Assembly (NCBI RefSeq): GCF_023072615.1 | Contig: NZ_JAKNRW010000010.1 | Coordinates: forward strand, 62,001-126,000 | From: Pseudomonas violetae | GTDB taxonomy: Bacteria; Pseudomonadota; Gammaproteobacteria; Pseudomonadales; Pseudomonadaceae | Direction: 5' to 3' | DNA length: 64,000 nucleotides | Shown here: positions 8,824-17,364 of the stretch, in pieces | How the letters are laid out: each line of letters opens with the position of its first letter | Position numbering within the stretch: position 1 is the stretch's first letter | Made by a program: the position numbers and the translations under genes | Notes under the pieces: model-generated | Database searches by the model: none | What the model was told of the DNA's origin: nothing | Seen by the model: the letters and a program-made list of their open reading frames with translations, nothing else

Positions 8824-9462
8824 ATGAATGCCGCAAAACGTCTGGAAATGTTCCGCAGGCTCCACGAAGACAACCCGGAGCCGAAAACCGAGCTAGCCTA
8901 CTCTTCCCCGTTCGAACTGCTGATTGCGGTAATCCTCTCGGCGCAGTCAACCGACGTGGGTGTCAACAAGGCCACAGCCAGGCTTTATCCCGTCGCCAAT
9001 ACCCCGGCGGCTATCCATGCGTTGGGCGTCGAGGGTCTGTCGGAGTACATCAAGACCATCGGCCTGTTCAACAGCAAGGCGAAGAATGTCATCGAGACCT
9101 GTCGCTTGTTGGTGGAACGCCACGGTGGCGAAGTACCGCAAACCCGCGAGGAACTTGAGGCGCTACCCGGCGTGGGTCGCAAAACTGCGAATGTGGTGCT
9201 CAACACCGCATTTCGGCAACTGACCATGGCTGTGGACACTCACATTTTCCGGGTCAGCAACCGAACGGGAATCGCTCCGGGCAAGAACGTGGTGGAGGTC
9301 GAAACAAAGTTGATGAAATTTGTGCCCAAGGAATACCTGCTCGATTCCCACCACTGGCTGATCCTCCATGGTCGCTATGTGTGCCTCGCCCGCAAGCCAC
9401 GGTGTGGCAGTTGCCGCATCGAAGACCTGTGCGAATACAAGCACAAGACTTCGGACGATTGA
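8824..9462 (+). CDS. nth: Endonuclease III, DNA glycosylase/AP lyase
   Basis: A 212-residue base-excision repair enzyme that removes oxidised pyrimidines and nicks the abasic site. The helix-hairpin-helix LPGVGRKTA carries the catalytic lysine, and the catalytic aspartate is in VDTHIFRV. The C-terminal 4Fe-4S motif is C-x6-C-x2-C-x5-C (CLARKPRCGSCRIEDLC). An upstream TTG (8797) overlaps the rnfE stop, but the ATG at 8824 gives the usual MNAAKRLEMFRRL start. nth commonly follows rnf genes in gammaproteobacteria, and it is probably co-transcribed with them here. Confidence 0.95.
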   Translation: MNAAKRLEMFRRLHEDNPEPKTELAYSSPFELLIAVILSAQSTDVGVNKATARLYPVANTPAAIHALGVEGLSEYIKTIGLFNSKAKNVIETCRLLVERHGGEVPQTREELEALPGVGRKTANVVLNTAFRQLTMAVDTHIFRVSNRTGIAPGKNVVEVETKLMKFVPKEYLLDSHHWLILHGRYVCLARKPRCGSCRIEDLCEYKHKTSDD

Positions 9463-9568
9463 GTGGCTATTAGCTTTCTTTATCGACCGATTGAAAAAAT
9501 CTTTTTTACCCGCTGAGAGATTATCGATATAAGAGGCGCCAAAGGCATCTTTAGCCTGGAGTTAACTT

Positions 9569-9748
9569 ATGAGCACTGGCAAAGAGCAATTGGACGTCGA
9601 AGACGATTTTACCTCTGTGGAGGCTGATGACGCCGAACCGGTGGTGGAGGTGGCAAAGACCAACCTCAGCAAGCGCCGCACCATCGATAATTTGCTGGAG
9701 GAGCGCCGACTGCAAAAGCAATTGGCCGATTACGATTTTGACTTGTGA
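9569..9748 (+). CDS. PA3496-family small protein, putative envelope integrity factor
   Basis: A 59-residue acidic protein, MSTGKEQLDVEDDFTSVEA at the N-terminus and RRTIDNLLEERRLQKQLADY near the C-terminus. The C-terminal half, with SKRRTIDNLLEERRL, is the part I recognise from the small PA3496 family found after nth in Pseudomonas. A GGAG ribosome-binding site lies 8 bases before the ATG, and a terminator follows directly. It has no signal peptide or membrane segment. The envelope role is only the family name; function is unknown. Confidence 0.78.
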   Translation: MSTGKEQLDVEDDFTSVEADDAEPVVEVAKTNLSKRRTIDNLLEERRLQKQLADYDFDL

Positions 9749-9755
9749 AACCTGA

Positions 9756-9780
9756 AGCCTCCCGAAACGGAGGCTTTTTA
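9756..9780 (+). terminator. Rho-independent terminator of the rnf-nth-PA3496 region
   Basis: The stem AGCCTCC / GGAGGCT with a short CGAAAC loop is followed by TTTTT, seven bases after the stop codon of the small gene. Confidence 0.85.
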
Positions 9781-9811
9781 CTTTGCGTGAAGCCTTCCAG
9801 CGCCCGTGCCT

Positions 9812-10438
9812 TCACACCAGGCCATTGCGTTGAGCCAACTCGATCAGGTCGACCAGCGAGCGTGCATTGAGTTTAAGGAGCAAGCGGGTTTTATAAGTGC
9901 TGACGGTCTTGTTGCTCAGAAACATTCCATCGGCAATTTCCTTGTTGGTTTTTCCTTTTGCCAATTGTTGCAAGACCATCATTTCACGCCCCGATAGTCT
10001 GTCCACCATATCAGCTTCACTGGCATTGCCCAGACTGGAGCGCACGGTATGCAGCGCCTGATTGGGAAAGTAACTGTAGCCCGACAGTACAGCCTTGATC
10101 GCACTTAGCAGCTCCGTGAGATCCTGCTGTTTGCAGACATATCCGGCAGCGCCCGACTGCATGCAACGCATGGAAAAATGCCCTGGTGCCTGTGAAGTCA
10201 ATATCAGTACTTTCATCGGCATTGAAGAGGATGCCAGGCGCGCAATGACTTCCAACCCGTCCAACTTCGGTATTCCGATATCCAGGATGACAATATCAGG
10301 CATATGGTCTCGGGCAAGTTGCAATGCGTCGACGCCATTATCCGTTTCTGCAACGACTTCGTAGCCATGACGTTCCATCAGCATACGCACCGCAAGACGA
10401 ATGACGGGGTGATCATCCACGATCAGCACTTTATTCAT
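9812..10438 (-). CDS. LuxR/NarL-type response regulator, BvgA/EvgA/RocA1-like
   Basis: A 208-residue response regulator. The N-terminal receiver has the acidic pair in LIVDDHP, the phosphoacceptor Asp in VILDIGIPKLDG and the Thr/Ser-Lys switch residues. The C-terminal LuxR-type HTH contains LSGREMMVLQQLAKGKTNKEIA and SNKTVSTYKTRL. The start ATG at 10438 (MNKVLIVDD) is preferred to a TTG four codons upstream. No histidine kinase is adjacent, so its partner is elsewhere. Proteins of this subgroup (RocA1 in P. aeruginosa, EvgA, BvgA) control fimbriae and virulence traits; which one applies here is inference. Repeated CCTACAAAA words lie upstream and may be its own binding sites. Confidence 0.85.
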   Translation of the reverse strand: MNKVLIVDDHPVIRLAVRMLMERHGYEVVAETDNGVDALQLARDHMPDIVILDIGIPKLDGLEVIARLASSSMPMKVLILTSQAPGHFSMRCMQSGAAGYVCKQQDLTELLSAIKAVLSGYSYFPNQALHTVRSSLGNASEADMVDRLSGREMMVLQQLAKGKTNKEIADGMFLSNKTVSTYKTRLLLKLNARSLVDLIELAQRNGLV

Positions 10439-10926
10439 GGGCAGGTCCAATTTTCGCTGTTCGAATTTTTAGAGCCAGCACAATAGCCTAGTCGTTTCAC
10501 CCGTGGCACAGTGCGCCCCCCGCGCACCCTCACCAAGAGACATGCCCTACAAAACATAAGGAAAATTCCTACAAAAAATCCTTGAGTTGATCGAACCAGA
10601 ATGATGATACCGACCACCAAAATCCGTTTTCCCGAAGTTTTTTGTATCGGAATGCGAGATCGGCGATTTATAACAATTCCAGATATTGATGCGTTTACTG
10701 CAGCTTTTCCAAATTGCACTAAAACAAAAGACACGTGAAGCTCAATGAGTGTCGACCACGATATATAGGCAACAATGAGCAATAATTACCGACAAACTCC
10801 TCAATCGATCATGGTAAAAAACGGGCATATTAAAACAACGACACGGCACGCACTTGATCGAACGTCCAACACCCACAATTTTTAAACCATTTACTGAGTA
10901 AATATACAACCAAACGAGTAAAAGCC
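10439..10926. other. AT-rich intergenic region without a credible gene
   Basis: A 488-base stretch between two divergent genes, visibly richer in A and T than its surroundings. Open frames on the reverse strand (10435-10782, 10742-11014) have no ribosome-binding site and unnatural composition, so they are not called. The stretch holds the directly repeated CCTACAAAA words (separate entry) and probably the promoters of both flanking genes. Confidence 0.6.
10546..10576. promoter_or_regulatory. Direct repeat CCTACAAAA, possible response-regulator binding sites
   Basis: CCTACAAAA occurs at 10546-10554 and again at 10568-10576, exactly 22 bases apart (about two helical turns), roughly 110-130 bases upstream of the LuxR-type regulator gene. 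TTCCTACA-like words are known from EvgA-class regulators. Autoregulation is an inference. Confidence 0.4.
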
Positions 10927-11568
10927 ATGGACAGACTAAAGCAACAACTGACCAACCCCATGTCAATAATTGCGATATTCGCAACATTGTCTGAAGCCTC
11001 CGCCGTAGTGTCATTGCCCTTTCTCGACGATGATGATCGAGAGATATATGTCTGGTTTTTGATTAGCTTTCCGTTCTACTTGCTGTTCTTGTTTTTTGCC
11101 ACATTAAACTTCAACTACCGCTCACTCTACGCGCCTTCCGATTTCAAGTCGGATGAACACTTCATGAAACTGACAGGCGATGAACGCCCTGACCCCCTAC
11201 CTCCCAACAGAGAGCCAGAAATACCTGAGGCATCGTGCCTGGCGGAATGCTTTGTCCGCCTGTCCGAACGGATCAAGGACCTGTACGTGGTCGATATGCG
11301 CACGGACAACCGCAAGGCCGAGATCCGCTCCAGACTCAAGGACATTCAACAGATACAGGGTAAACGTGCGCATCTGGTCGTCTGCATTACATCGACGGCC
11401 TCGCAGGCATTGCTGAGCAAGTGCTTAATAATGAAACCCACGAAGAAATACGGCGGCAGCATGAGCTGCATATCCTTCAACTCGAGTTCGAAAGAACTGC
11501 GGGTAATAGCCCAGCCTGCCCCGTCAACCGAAGTGGGCAGCAGCGCTGCAGAGTTCTCAGGCAAATAG
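10927..11568 (+). CDS. Uncharacterised two-TM membrane protein, possibly frameshifted
   Basis: A 213-residue protein not recognised as a named family. Residues ~12-32 (MSIIAIFATLSEASAVVSLP) and ~42-60 (VWFLISFPFYLLFLFFATL) form two hydrophobic segments, followed by LNFNYRSLYAPSDFKSDEHF. That short motif recurs, as I remember it, after a TM hairpin in uncharacterised bacterial proteins. From about residue 148 the frame gives a Cys/Ser-rich, unnatural sequence. The neighbouring frame (11364-11475) instead reads as an amphipathic helix (DGLAGIAEQVLNNETHEEIR). The original frame becomes plausible again at its end (ELRVIAQPAPST). One or two frameshifts are suspected, although third-position GC does not support the alternative frame. 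The surrounding DNA is AT-rich, suggesting acquired DNA. Confidence 0.5.
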   Translation: MDRLKQQLTNPMSIIAIFATLSEASAVVSLPFLDDDDREIYVWFLISFPFYLLFLFFATLNFNYRSLYAPSDFKSDEHFMKLTGDERPDPLPPNREPEIPEASCLAECFVRLSERIKDLYVVDMRTDNRKAEIRSRLKDIQQIQGKRAHLVVCITSTASQALLSKCLIMKPTKKYGGSMSCISFNSSSKELRVIAQPAPSTEVGSSAAEFSGK

Positions 11569-11632
11569 GGCGAGACGGCAATGAATACACGCAACCCAAC
11601 GGATGCCGCTGAGGTCAGGCAGAAACCATTTC

Positions 11633-11664
11633 AAAAAAAAGGCCTTGTCGATGACAAGGCCTTT
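11633..11664 (-). terminator. Rho-independent terminator of argG
   Basis: A 9-bp perfect stem (GGCCTTGTC/GACAAGGCC) with a three-base loop. Read on the reverse strand it ends in eight Ts, 20 bases after the argG stop. Confidence 0.9.
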
Positions 11665-11684
11665 GATTCATTGGCTTACAAGGC

Positions 11685-12902
11685 TCAGAACAGCTTGCGA
11701 CCCTTGTTCGCGGCAATGCGCATGCGCAGCGCGTTGAGCTTGATAAAGCCCGCTGCGTCGGCCTGGTTGTAGGCTCCGCCGTCTTCTTCGAACGTCGCGA
11801 TATTGGCATCGAACAACGATTCGTCAGACTTGCGACCGGTGACGATCACATTGCCTTTGTACAGTTTCAGACGCACGACGCCATTCACATGGGCCTGGGA
11901 TGCGTCGATCATCTGTTGCAGCATCAGACGCTCAGGGCTCCACCAGTAACCGGTGTAGATCAGGCTGGCGTATTTAGGCATCAGCTCGTCTTTGAGGTGA
12001 GCCACTTCACGATCCAGGGTGATCGATTCGATCGCCCGGTGGGCACGCAGCATAATAGTGCCGCCAGGGGTCTCGTAGCAGCCACGGGACTTCATACCCA
12101 CGTAGCGGTTCTCGACGATATCCAGGCGACCAATGCCGTGTTCGCCACCGATGCGGTTGAGGGTCGCCAGCACGGTGGCCGGGGTCATTTCGACGCCGTC
12201 CAGCGCGACGATGTCGCCGTTGCGGTAGGTCAGTTCCAGGTATTGCGCCTTGTCTGGAGCCTTCTCCGGAGAGACGGTCCATTTCCACATGTCTTCTTCG
12301 TGCTCGGTCCAGGTGTCTTCCAGGACGCCGCCTTCATAGGAGATGTGCAGCAGGTTGGCATCCATCGAGTATGGAGATTTCTTCTTGCCGTGACGCTCGA
12401 TCGGAATCGCATGCTTCTCGGCGTAATCCATCAGCTTCTCACGGGACAGCAAGTCCCACTCGCGCCACGGAGCGATCACTTTCACACCAGGCTTCAAGGC
12501 ATAGGCGCCGAGTTCGAAACGAACCTGGTCGTTACCTTTGCCGGTGGCGCCGTGAGAAATGGCGTCGGCGCCGGTTTCGTTGGCGATTTCGATCAGGCGC
12601 TTGGCGATCAACGGACGAGCGATGGAAGTACCCAGCAGGTACTCGCCTTCGTAAACGGTGTTGGCGCGGAACATCGGGAAAACGAAGTCGCGCACGAACT
12701 CTTCGCGCAAGTCATCGATGTAGATCTCTTTGACGCCCATGGCCTGAGCCTTGGCGCGTGCAGGTTCGACCTCTTCGCCCTGCCCCAGGTCAGCGGTGAA
12801 AGTCACCACTTCACAGTTATAAGTATCCTGCAGCCACTTGAGGATCACCGAAGTGTCCAGGCCGCCGGAATACGCCAGAACGACCTTGTTTACGTCCGCC
12901 AT
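11685..12902 (-). CDS. argG: Argininosuccinate synthase
   Basis: A 405-residue enzyme of arginine biosynthesis that joins citrulline and aspartate using ATP. The N-terminal PP-loop [10 protein letters not shown] (residues 10-19) binds [18 protein letters not shown] and [15 protein letters not shown] are conserved substrate-binding blocks. Length is normal for the bacterial short form. A ribosome-binding GGAG lies directly upstream. Two tandem ArgR half-sites about 55-96 bases before the start indicate arginine-dependent repression, in line with the same arrangement at argF further right. Confidence 0.97.
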   Translation of the reverse strand: MADVNKVVLAYSGGLDTSVILKWLQDTYNCEVVTFTADLGQGEEVEPARAKAQAMGVKEIYIDDLREEFVRDFVFPMFRANTVYEGEYLLGTSIARPLIAKRLIEIANETGADAISHGATGKGNDQVRFELGAYALKPGVKVIAPWREWDLLSREKLMDYAEKHAIPIERHGKKKSPYSMDANLLHISYEGGVLEDTWTEHEEDMWKWTVSPEKAPDKAQYLELTYRNGDIVALDGVEMTPATVLATLNRIGGEHGIGRLDIVENRYVGMKSRGCYETPGGTIMLRAHRAIESITLDREVAHLKDELMPKYASLIYTGYWWSPERLMLQQMIDASQAHVNGVVRLKLYKGNVIVTGRKSDESLFDANIATFEEDGGAYNQADAAGFIKLNALRMRIAANKGRKLF

Positions 12903-12956
12903 GCCATCACTCCACGGGGTTCTACGGAAAGCCGTCGAGTCTACCGGTCATGCGCG

Positions 12957-12998
12957 CTAATTTACAGAGGCGCGACAGCTTATGACGACGAAGCGACA
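12957..12998 (-). promoter_or_regulatory. Tandem ArgR half-sites upstream of argG
   Basis: On the reverse strand TGTCGC occurs at 12998-12993 and again at 12977-12972, 21 bases apart. The second copy is followed by eight bases and AA, matching the Pseudomonas ArgR half-site TGTCGC-N8-AA exactly; the first matches except for CA in place of AA. Confidence 0.7.
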
Positions 12999-13031
12999 GA
13001 TTCTGTCGAGAGCGCGACGATGACCGGCCGG

Positions 13032-13949
13032 TCAGGAAGTTGCCGGCGCGGTACCGGGTACGGTGGTCTGGGGGGCGACCTGAGGGTTGGGCTTCTGCGC
13101 AGCAACGCGCTCCAGGCGCACGGCCACCCTCCGGTTCTTCGCCCGGTTGGCGGCGCTGCTGTTGGGTACCAGCGGATACCGTTCGCCGTGAAAACGCAGG
13201 GTCACCTGCGACTCCAAGAAGCCATTGGCCTTGAAGAACTCCATCACTGCCAGCGCTCGACGGCGTGACAGGTCACGGTTGGTCAGGCGATTGCCACTGT
13301 TGTCGGAGTGCCCATCAAGTTCGATGTGATTGACCGTTGGATCGGCCTTCATGTACTCCAGCATCACCTGCAACTGGGCCTTGGCGCGGGCGTCGAGGTC
13401 CATGCCTTCCCCGGGAAAACCGATCTGTGACTCCCTCACCTGCTCGAAATTCTTCGGCAGCAACTTCGCCACACACCCTTGGTACTCGTTAAACGCCTGG
13501 CTGAACCTGACGGGCAACAACCGCACTTCCGACATGCGCCCATCGCCGGACGAATGCCGGATGACCGGGCTGCGGCCGTCGAGCAAACCACTGAGCAGGC
13601 GGCCGGCCTGGACTTGGGACGTATTGAACAGAACGTTGCCACTACCGATCCGCACCGAACCCAGATTGATGTCGCCACGTCCCGGCTGCCAGGGTGCCGC
13701 AGCAGCCAACAACGTCGCCGAACCACCGCCGATCATCGAGTTGTAGGCAGTCAGACGAAACACCGCCTGCTCGCCCGCCCGGCGAACGAACTCACCCGAA
13801 CCGAAGTCAGTGACTGGCTGGGCAAGACGGCATTCGAACTTGTCGCCTGCGACCGTCCACTCGGTGTTCTCCAGGCGGGTCTGGAAAGTCAGCGCCATCG
13901 CGGGGACGCTGGCAAACACACTGAGCAAGGCTAAATAACGCTGGCGCAC
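13032..13949 (-). CDS. motY: MotY-like sodium/flagellar stator-associated OmpA-family protein
   Basis: A 305-residue exported protein. The signal peptide MRQRYLALLSVFASVPAMA is followed by a MotY N-terminal domain (TFQTRLENTEWTVAGDKFEC). The C-terminal OmpA/MotB peptidoglycan-binding domain contains ELDGHSDNSGNRLTNRDLS and NRRVAV. MotY forms the T-ring that holds stators around the flagellar basal body in Pseudomonas and Vibrio. The GTG at 13949 has GGAG six bases upstream and gives a clean signal peptide, whereas the TTG at 13973 would put eight extra residues before it. The last 20 residues are a Pro/Thr-rich tail. It is transcribed toward argG. Confidence 0.88.
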   Translation of the reverse strand: MRQRYLALLSVFASVPAMALTFQTRLENTEWTVAGDKFECRLAQPVTDFGSGEFVRRAGEQAVFRLTAYNSMIGGGSATLLAAAAPWQPGRGDINLGSVRIGSGNVLFNTSQVQAGRLLSGLLDGRSPVIRHSSGDGRMSEVRLLPVRFSQAFNEYQGCVAKLLPKNFEQVRESQIGFPGEGMDLDARAKAQLQVMLEYMKADPTVNHIELDGHSDNSGNRLTNRDLSRRRALAVMEFFKANGFLESQVTLRFHGERYPLVPNSSAANRAKNRRVAVRLERVAAQKPNPQVAPQTTVPGTAPATS

Positions 13950-14108
13950 GGGAGGCTCCACTGGCTTCGACAACTGAAAGACGGACGCCGACTTGTTTAC
14001 GGCATACCTGTTGGATATCGGAAGGTTGTCGCAAAACTTGATAGCGAGTGCCTGGAAGAGTCTTTTCCGGTAGCATTCCCCTCAGTTTGACCCGCCTGGA
14101 ATCCCCTC

Positions 14109-15155
14109 ATGTCCGACCGCCTGACCCTGCTGCGTCCCGACGACTGGCACATTCATCTTCGCGATGGTGCCGTGTTGACCAATACCGTCGCGGATGTCGC
14201 GCGCACCTTTGGTCGCGCCATCATCATGCCCAACCTGGTACCTCCGGTGCGCAATGCGGCTGAAGCCGATGGCTATCGCCAGCGGATTCTCGCCGCACGT
14301 CCATCCGGCAATCTGTTCGAACCGCTAATGGTGCTGTACCTGACCGACCGCACCCAGCCTGAAGAAATTCGCGAGGCCAAGGCCAGCGGATTCGTGCACG
14401 CCGCCAAGCTGTACCCGGCCGGCGCCACCACCAACTCGGATTCTGGCGTCACCAGCATCGACAAAATCTTCCCGGCGATAGAGGCCATGGCCGAAGTCGG
14501 GATGCCCTTGCTGATCCACGGCGAAGTCACCCGCAGCGATGTCGACGTCTTCGATCGCGAGAAAATCTTCATCGACGAGCACATGCGTCGAGTGGTCGAG
14601 CGTTTCCCGACCCTCAAGGTGGTGTTCGAACACATCACCACCGCAGACGCCGTGCAGTTCGTCAACGAGGCCCCGGCCAACGTTGGTGCAACCATCACCG
14701 CGCATCACCTGCTCTACAACCGCAACCACATGCTGGTGGGTGGTATTCGGCCGCACTTCTACTGCCTGCCGATCCTCAAGCGTAATACGCACCAGGAAGC
14801 CCTGCTCGACGCCGCCACCAGTGGCGGCGCCAAGTTCTTCCTGGGTACCGATTCGGCGCCGCACGCCCAGCACGCAAAAGAAGCAGCGTGCGGTTGCGCA
14901 GGTTGCTACACCGCTTATGCGGCCATCGAGATGTACGCCGAGGCCTTCGAACAACGCAACGCGCTGGACAAGCTCGAAGCCTTCGCCAGCCTTAACGGCC
15001 CGAGGTTTTATGGCCTGCCGGCGAATACCGATCGCATCACCCTGGTCCGCGAGGAGTGGACCGCCCCTACCAGCCTGCCATTTGGCGAGCTGACCGTTAT
15101 CCCGCTGCGCGCCGGTGAAAAACTGCGCTGGCGCCTGCTGGAGGAACACGCGTGA
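14109..15155 (+). CDS. pyrC: Dihydroorotase, E. coli PyrC type
   Basis: A 348-residue zinc amidohydrolase that cyclises carbamoyl aspartate to dihydroorotate in pyrimidine synthesis. The metal-binding HIHLRDG is at residues 15-21. The carboxylated lysine lies in [14 protein letters not shown], and the later metal ligands are in IHGEV, FEHITT and GTDSAPH. Length and blocks fit the class II (PyrC) homodimeric enzyme rather than the PyrX pseudo-enzyme. The stop codon overlaps the rnt GTG by four bases, so the two are translationally coupled. Confidence 0.97.
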   Translation: MSDRLTLLRPDDWHIHLRDGAVLTNTVADVARTFGRAIIMPNLVPPVRNAAEADGYRQRILAARPSGNLFEPLMVLYLTDRTQPEEIREAKASGFVHAAKLYPAGATTNSDSGVTSIDKIFPAIEAMAEVGMPLLIHGEVTRSDVDVFDREKIFIDEHMRRVVERFPTLKVVFEHITTADAVQFVNEAPANVGATITAHHLLYNRNHMLVGGIRPHFYCLPILKRNTHQEALLDAATSGGAKFFLGTDSAPHAQHAKEAACGCAGCYTAYAAIEMYAEAFEQRNALDKLEAFASLNGPRFYGLPANTDRITLVREEWTAPTSLPFGELTVIPLRAGEKLRWRLLEEHA

Positions 15156-15826
15156 GTGAAGACCATTACGACGACGAACAGGAAGGTCAAGGCGGCGGTG
15201 GTTCACGCCACCCGATGGCTGCCCGCTTCCGTGGGTACCTGCCAGTCGTTGTCGACGTTGAAACCGGTGGTTTCAACTCTGCCACTGACGCCCTGCTGGA
15301 AATCGCCGCCACCACGATTGCCATGGACGAAAAAGGCTTCGTATATCCCGATCACACCTACTTCTTCCGTGTAGAGCCTTTTGAAGGGGCGAACATTGAA
15401 GCGGCAGCACTGGAGTTCACCGGGATCAAGCTCGATCACCCGCTACGCATGGCGGTGAGCGAAGAAGCTGCGCTGACTGATATTTTCCGTGGCATCCGCA
15501 AGGCCCTGAAAGCCAACGGTTGCAAGCGCGCGATCCTGGTCGGCCACAACAGCAGCTTCGACCTGGGCTTCCTCAACGCAGCCGTTGCGCGTCTGGACAT
15601 GAAACGTAACCCGTTTCATCCGTTCTCCAGCTTCGACACCGCGACCCTCGCTGGTCTCGCCTACGGCCAAACGGTATTGGCCAAGGCTTGCCAGGCCGCC
15701 GACATCGATTTCGATGGTCGTGAGGCGCACTCGGCTCGTTACGACACCGAGAAAACCGCTGAGCTGTTCTGCGGCATCGTCAATCGCTGGAAACAGATGG
15801 GTGGCTGGGAAGACTTCAACGACTGA
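15152..15826 (+). CDS. rnt: Ribonuclease T, 3'-5' exoribonuclease
   Basis: A 224-residue DEDDh exonuclease that trims tRNA CCA ends and stable RNA 3' ends. The catalytic DVETG (Asp35, Glu37) is followed by [12 protein letters not shown] and the terminal [14 protein letters not shown] block carrying the active-site His and Asp. The first ~20 residues are an acidic, Gly-rich extension, usual in Pseudomonas RNase T. It begins with GTG inside the pyrC stop. A (TG)10 run follows the stop codon. Confidence 0.95.
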   Translation: MSEDHYDDEQEGQGGGGSRHPMAARFRGYLPVVVDVETGGFNSATDALLEIAATTIAMDEKGFVYPDHTYFFRVEPFEGANIEAAALEFTGIKLDHPLRMAVSEEAALTDIFRGIRKALKANGCKRAILVGHNSSFDLGFLNAAVARLDMKRNPFHPFSSFDTATLAGLAYGQTVLAKACQAADIDFDGREAHSARYDTEKTAELFCGIVNRWKQMGGWEDFND

Positions 15827-15833
15827 TACAACC

Positions 15834-15853
15834 TGTGTGTGTGTGTGTGTGTG
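15834..15853. repeat. (TG)10 dinucleotide repeat
   Basis: About ten uninterrupted TG units begin eight bases after the rnt stop codon and run straight into the GTGGCGAGGG start of the following REPIN. Simple repeats this long are rare in Pseudomonas. Confidence 0.9.
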
Positions 15854-15954
15854 GCGAGGGAGCTTGCTCCCGCTGGGTCGCGAAGCGGCCCCGCTCCTGA
15901 GCTTTAAGGAAAGGACTGCTGCGCAGTCCAGCGGGAGCAAGCTCCCTCGCCACA
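15851..15954. repeat. REPIN between rnt and the peroxiredoxin gene
   Basis: Left arm GTGGCGAGGGAGCTTGCTCC at 15851, right arm GGGAGCAAGCTCCCTCGCCA ending at about 15953. The spacer also has paired GC-rich arms (GCGAAGCGG and CTGCGCAG). Same subtype as the copies at 2867, 33112 and 44542. Confidence 0.9.
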
Positions 15955-15994
15955 GCTCACTGTGCAGTGGACAGCATCGGTTTATCCCACCCAT

Positions 15995-16024
15995 AAAAAA
16001 ACCGGCCGCAATGGCCGGTTTTTT
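15995..16024 (-). terminator. Bidirectional-looking terminator after the peroxiredoxin gene
   Basis: The stem ACCGGCC / GGCCGGT with a short loop is flanked by six As on the left and six Ts on the right, so it can terminate both strands. It lies 17 bases beyond the end of the reverse-strand peroxiredoxin gene. Confidence 0.85.
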
Positions 16025-16040
16025 GTGCCTCGAATGCGCC

Positions 16041-16643
16041 TTACAGGGCAGCAGCATTCTCGGTCAGGTAAGCAGCAACGCCTTCAGTCGAAGCCGTCAT
16101 GCCCTTGTCGCCTTTCTTCCAGTTGGCAGGGCAGACTTCGCCGTGCTCTTCGTGGAATTGCAGAGCGTCGACCAGACGGATCAGTTCTTCCATGTTACGA
16201 CCCAGCGGCAGGTCGTTGATGATCTGCGAACGGACAACACCTTTGTCGTCGATCAGGAACGCGCCACGGAAAGCCACGCCGCCTTCGGACTCAACGTCGT
16301 AGGCCTTGGCGATTTCGTGCTTCATGTCGGCAGCCATGGTGTAGCGAACCTGGCCGATACCGCCATTGTTCACCGGGGTGTTGCGCCATGCGTTGTGAGT
16401 GAAGTGCGAGTCGATCGACACCGCGATCACTTCTACGTTACGTGCCTTGAAGTCGGACATGCGGTTGTCCAGAGCGATCAGCTCGGACGGGCAAACGAAG
16501 GTGAAGTCCAGTGGGTAGAAGAACACCAGGCCGTATTTGCCTTTGATGGCCGACGACAGGGTGAAGCTGTCTACGATTTCGCCATTGCCGAGTACGGCCG
16601 GTACGGTGAAGTCAGGGGCTTGTTTGCCTACGAGTACGCTCAT
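16041..16643 (-). CDS. 2-Cys peroxiredoxin, AhpC/Prx1 type
   Basis: A 200-residue thiol peroxidase that reduces hydrogen and organic peroxides. The peroxidatic cysteine is in FYPLDFTFVCPSE and the resolving cysteine in GEVCPANW near the C-terminus. This makes it a typical 2-Cys enzyme of the Prx1/AhpC class. The ATG at 16643 has AGGAG seven to eight bases upstream. The nearby bfd, bfr and grxD genes make this a cluster for iron storage and oxidative stress. No OxyR site was identified. Confidence 0.93.
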   Translation of the reverse strand: MSVLVGKQAPDFTVPAVLGNGEIVDSFTLSSAIKGKYGLVFFYPLDFTFVCPSELIALDNRMSDFKARNVEVIAVSIDSHFTHNAWRNTPVNNGGIGQVRYTMAADMKHEIAKAYDVESEGGVAFRGAFLIDDKGVVRSQIINDLPLGRNMEELIRLVDALQFHEEHGEVCPANWKKGDKGMTASTEGVAAYLTENAAAL

Positions 16644-16880
16644 TGATATCTCCTGGTGTAAAAACGTGAAGTTCCGGGTCGGTGCCAGCCTGCCACCTTC
16701 AGGCGACAGCCCTGTGACACGAACCCGCTTCATAAGGACCGGCCATCATACACTGGGTTTTTAACCTGTCCCCAACGGATTTCCCTGAGCACCGGCAAAA
16801 TATGCCCTGGGGATATTGCCCGTTGCGAACCGTTCGTCAGTACCAAGCCCGTAAAATGAGATGCTTTCAGAAACTACTTT

Positions 16881-16899
16881 GACAATCATTCTCGTTAAC
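16881..16899. promoter_or_regulatory. Fur box upstream of bfd
   Basis: The 19-mer GACAATCATTCTCGTTAAC matches the classical Fur consensus at 14 of 19 positions when read on the reverse strand. It lies about 50 bases before the bfd start, as expected for an iron-repressed bfd. Confidence 0.65.
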
Positions 16900-16946
16900 A
16901 TTAAGATCCATCGCAATTGAGTCACAACCAGCGACGGTTCTCACTT

Positions 16947-17165
16947 ATGTATGTCTGCCTCTGCACTGGCGTCACCGACGGTCAAATCCGCGATGCAATC
17001 TATGAAGGTTGCTGCAGCTACAAGGAAGTCCGTCAGGCTACCGGCGTTGCCAGCCAATGCGGTAAATGCGCCTGCCTTGCCAAGGAAGTGGTGCGTGAAA
17101 CCCTGACCAAGCTGCAAACCGCCCAGGCGGCGATCCCCTTCCCGGTAGAATTTACTGCCGCGTAA
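16947..17165 (+). CDS. bfd: Bacterioferritin-associated ferredoxin
   Basis: A 72-residue 2Fe-2S protein that binds bacterioferritin and delivers electrons to release stored iron. The cysteine pattern is C4-x-C6 in MYVCLCTGVTD followed by CGKCAC, the BFD-like fold. The ATG at 16947 fits the family N-terminus. A Fur box lies upstream, so expression is likely raised under iron limitation, when iron must be mobilised from Bfr encoded next door. A terminator follows, separating it from bfr. Confidence 0.95.
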   Translation: MYVCLCTGVTDGQIRDAIYEGCCSYKEVRQATGVASQCGKCACLAKEVVRETLTKLQTAQAAIPFPVEFTAA

Positions 17166-17182
17166 ATACCCTATTTCAAACA

Positions 17183-17207
17183 ACCGGACTTCAAGTCCGG
17201 TTTTTTT
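17183..17207 (+). terminator. Rho-independent terminator of bfd
   Basis: The stem ACCGGACTT / AAGTCCGGT runs directly into seven Ts, 17 bases after the bfd stop. Confidence 0.88.
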
Positions 17208-17364
17208 ATGCCTGAAAATCAATTGCTTAGACGCTAGACGCGGAACACAAACATTCTTATTCCGATTAATTTTCATTTAACTTTCAACAACTTAGGTTTG
17301 ACACTCTTAGTTGTGCAGCTCAAACTCGCCCTTATAGACAGTTAATATAGGGCAGGACCCCATC

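Noticed and set aside
10435..10782. 115-residue reverse frame in the AT-rich gap
   Set aside because: No ribosome-binding site, overlaps the regulator start, and its composition looks like translated intergenic DNA.
11889..13268. 459-residue forward frame opposite argG and motY
   Set aside because: It spans two real genes and their intergenic operator; shadow composition.
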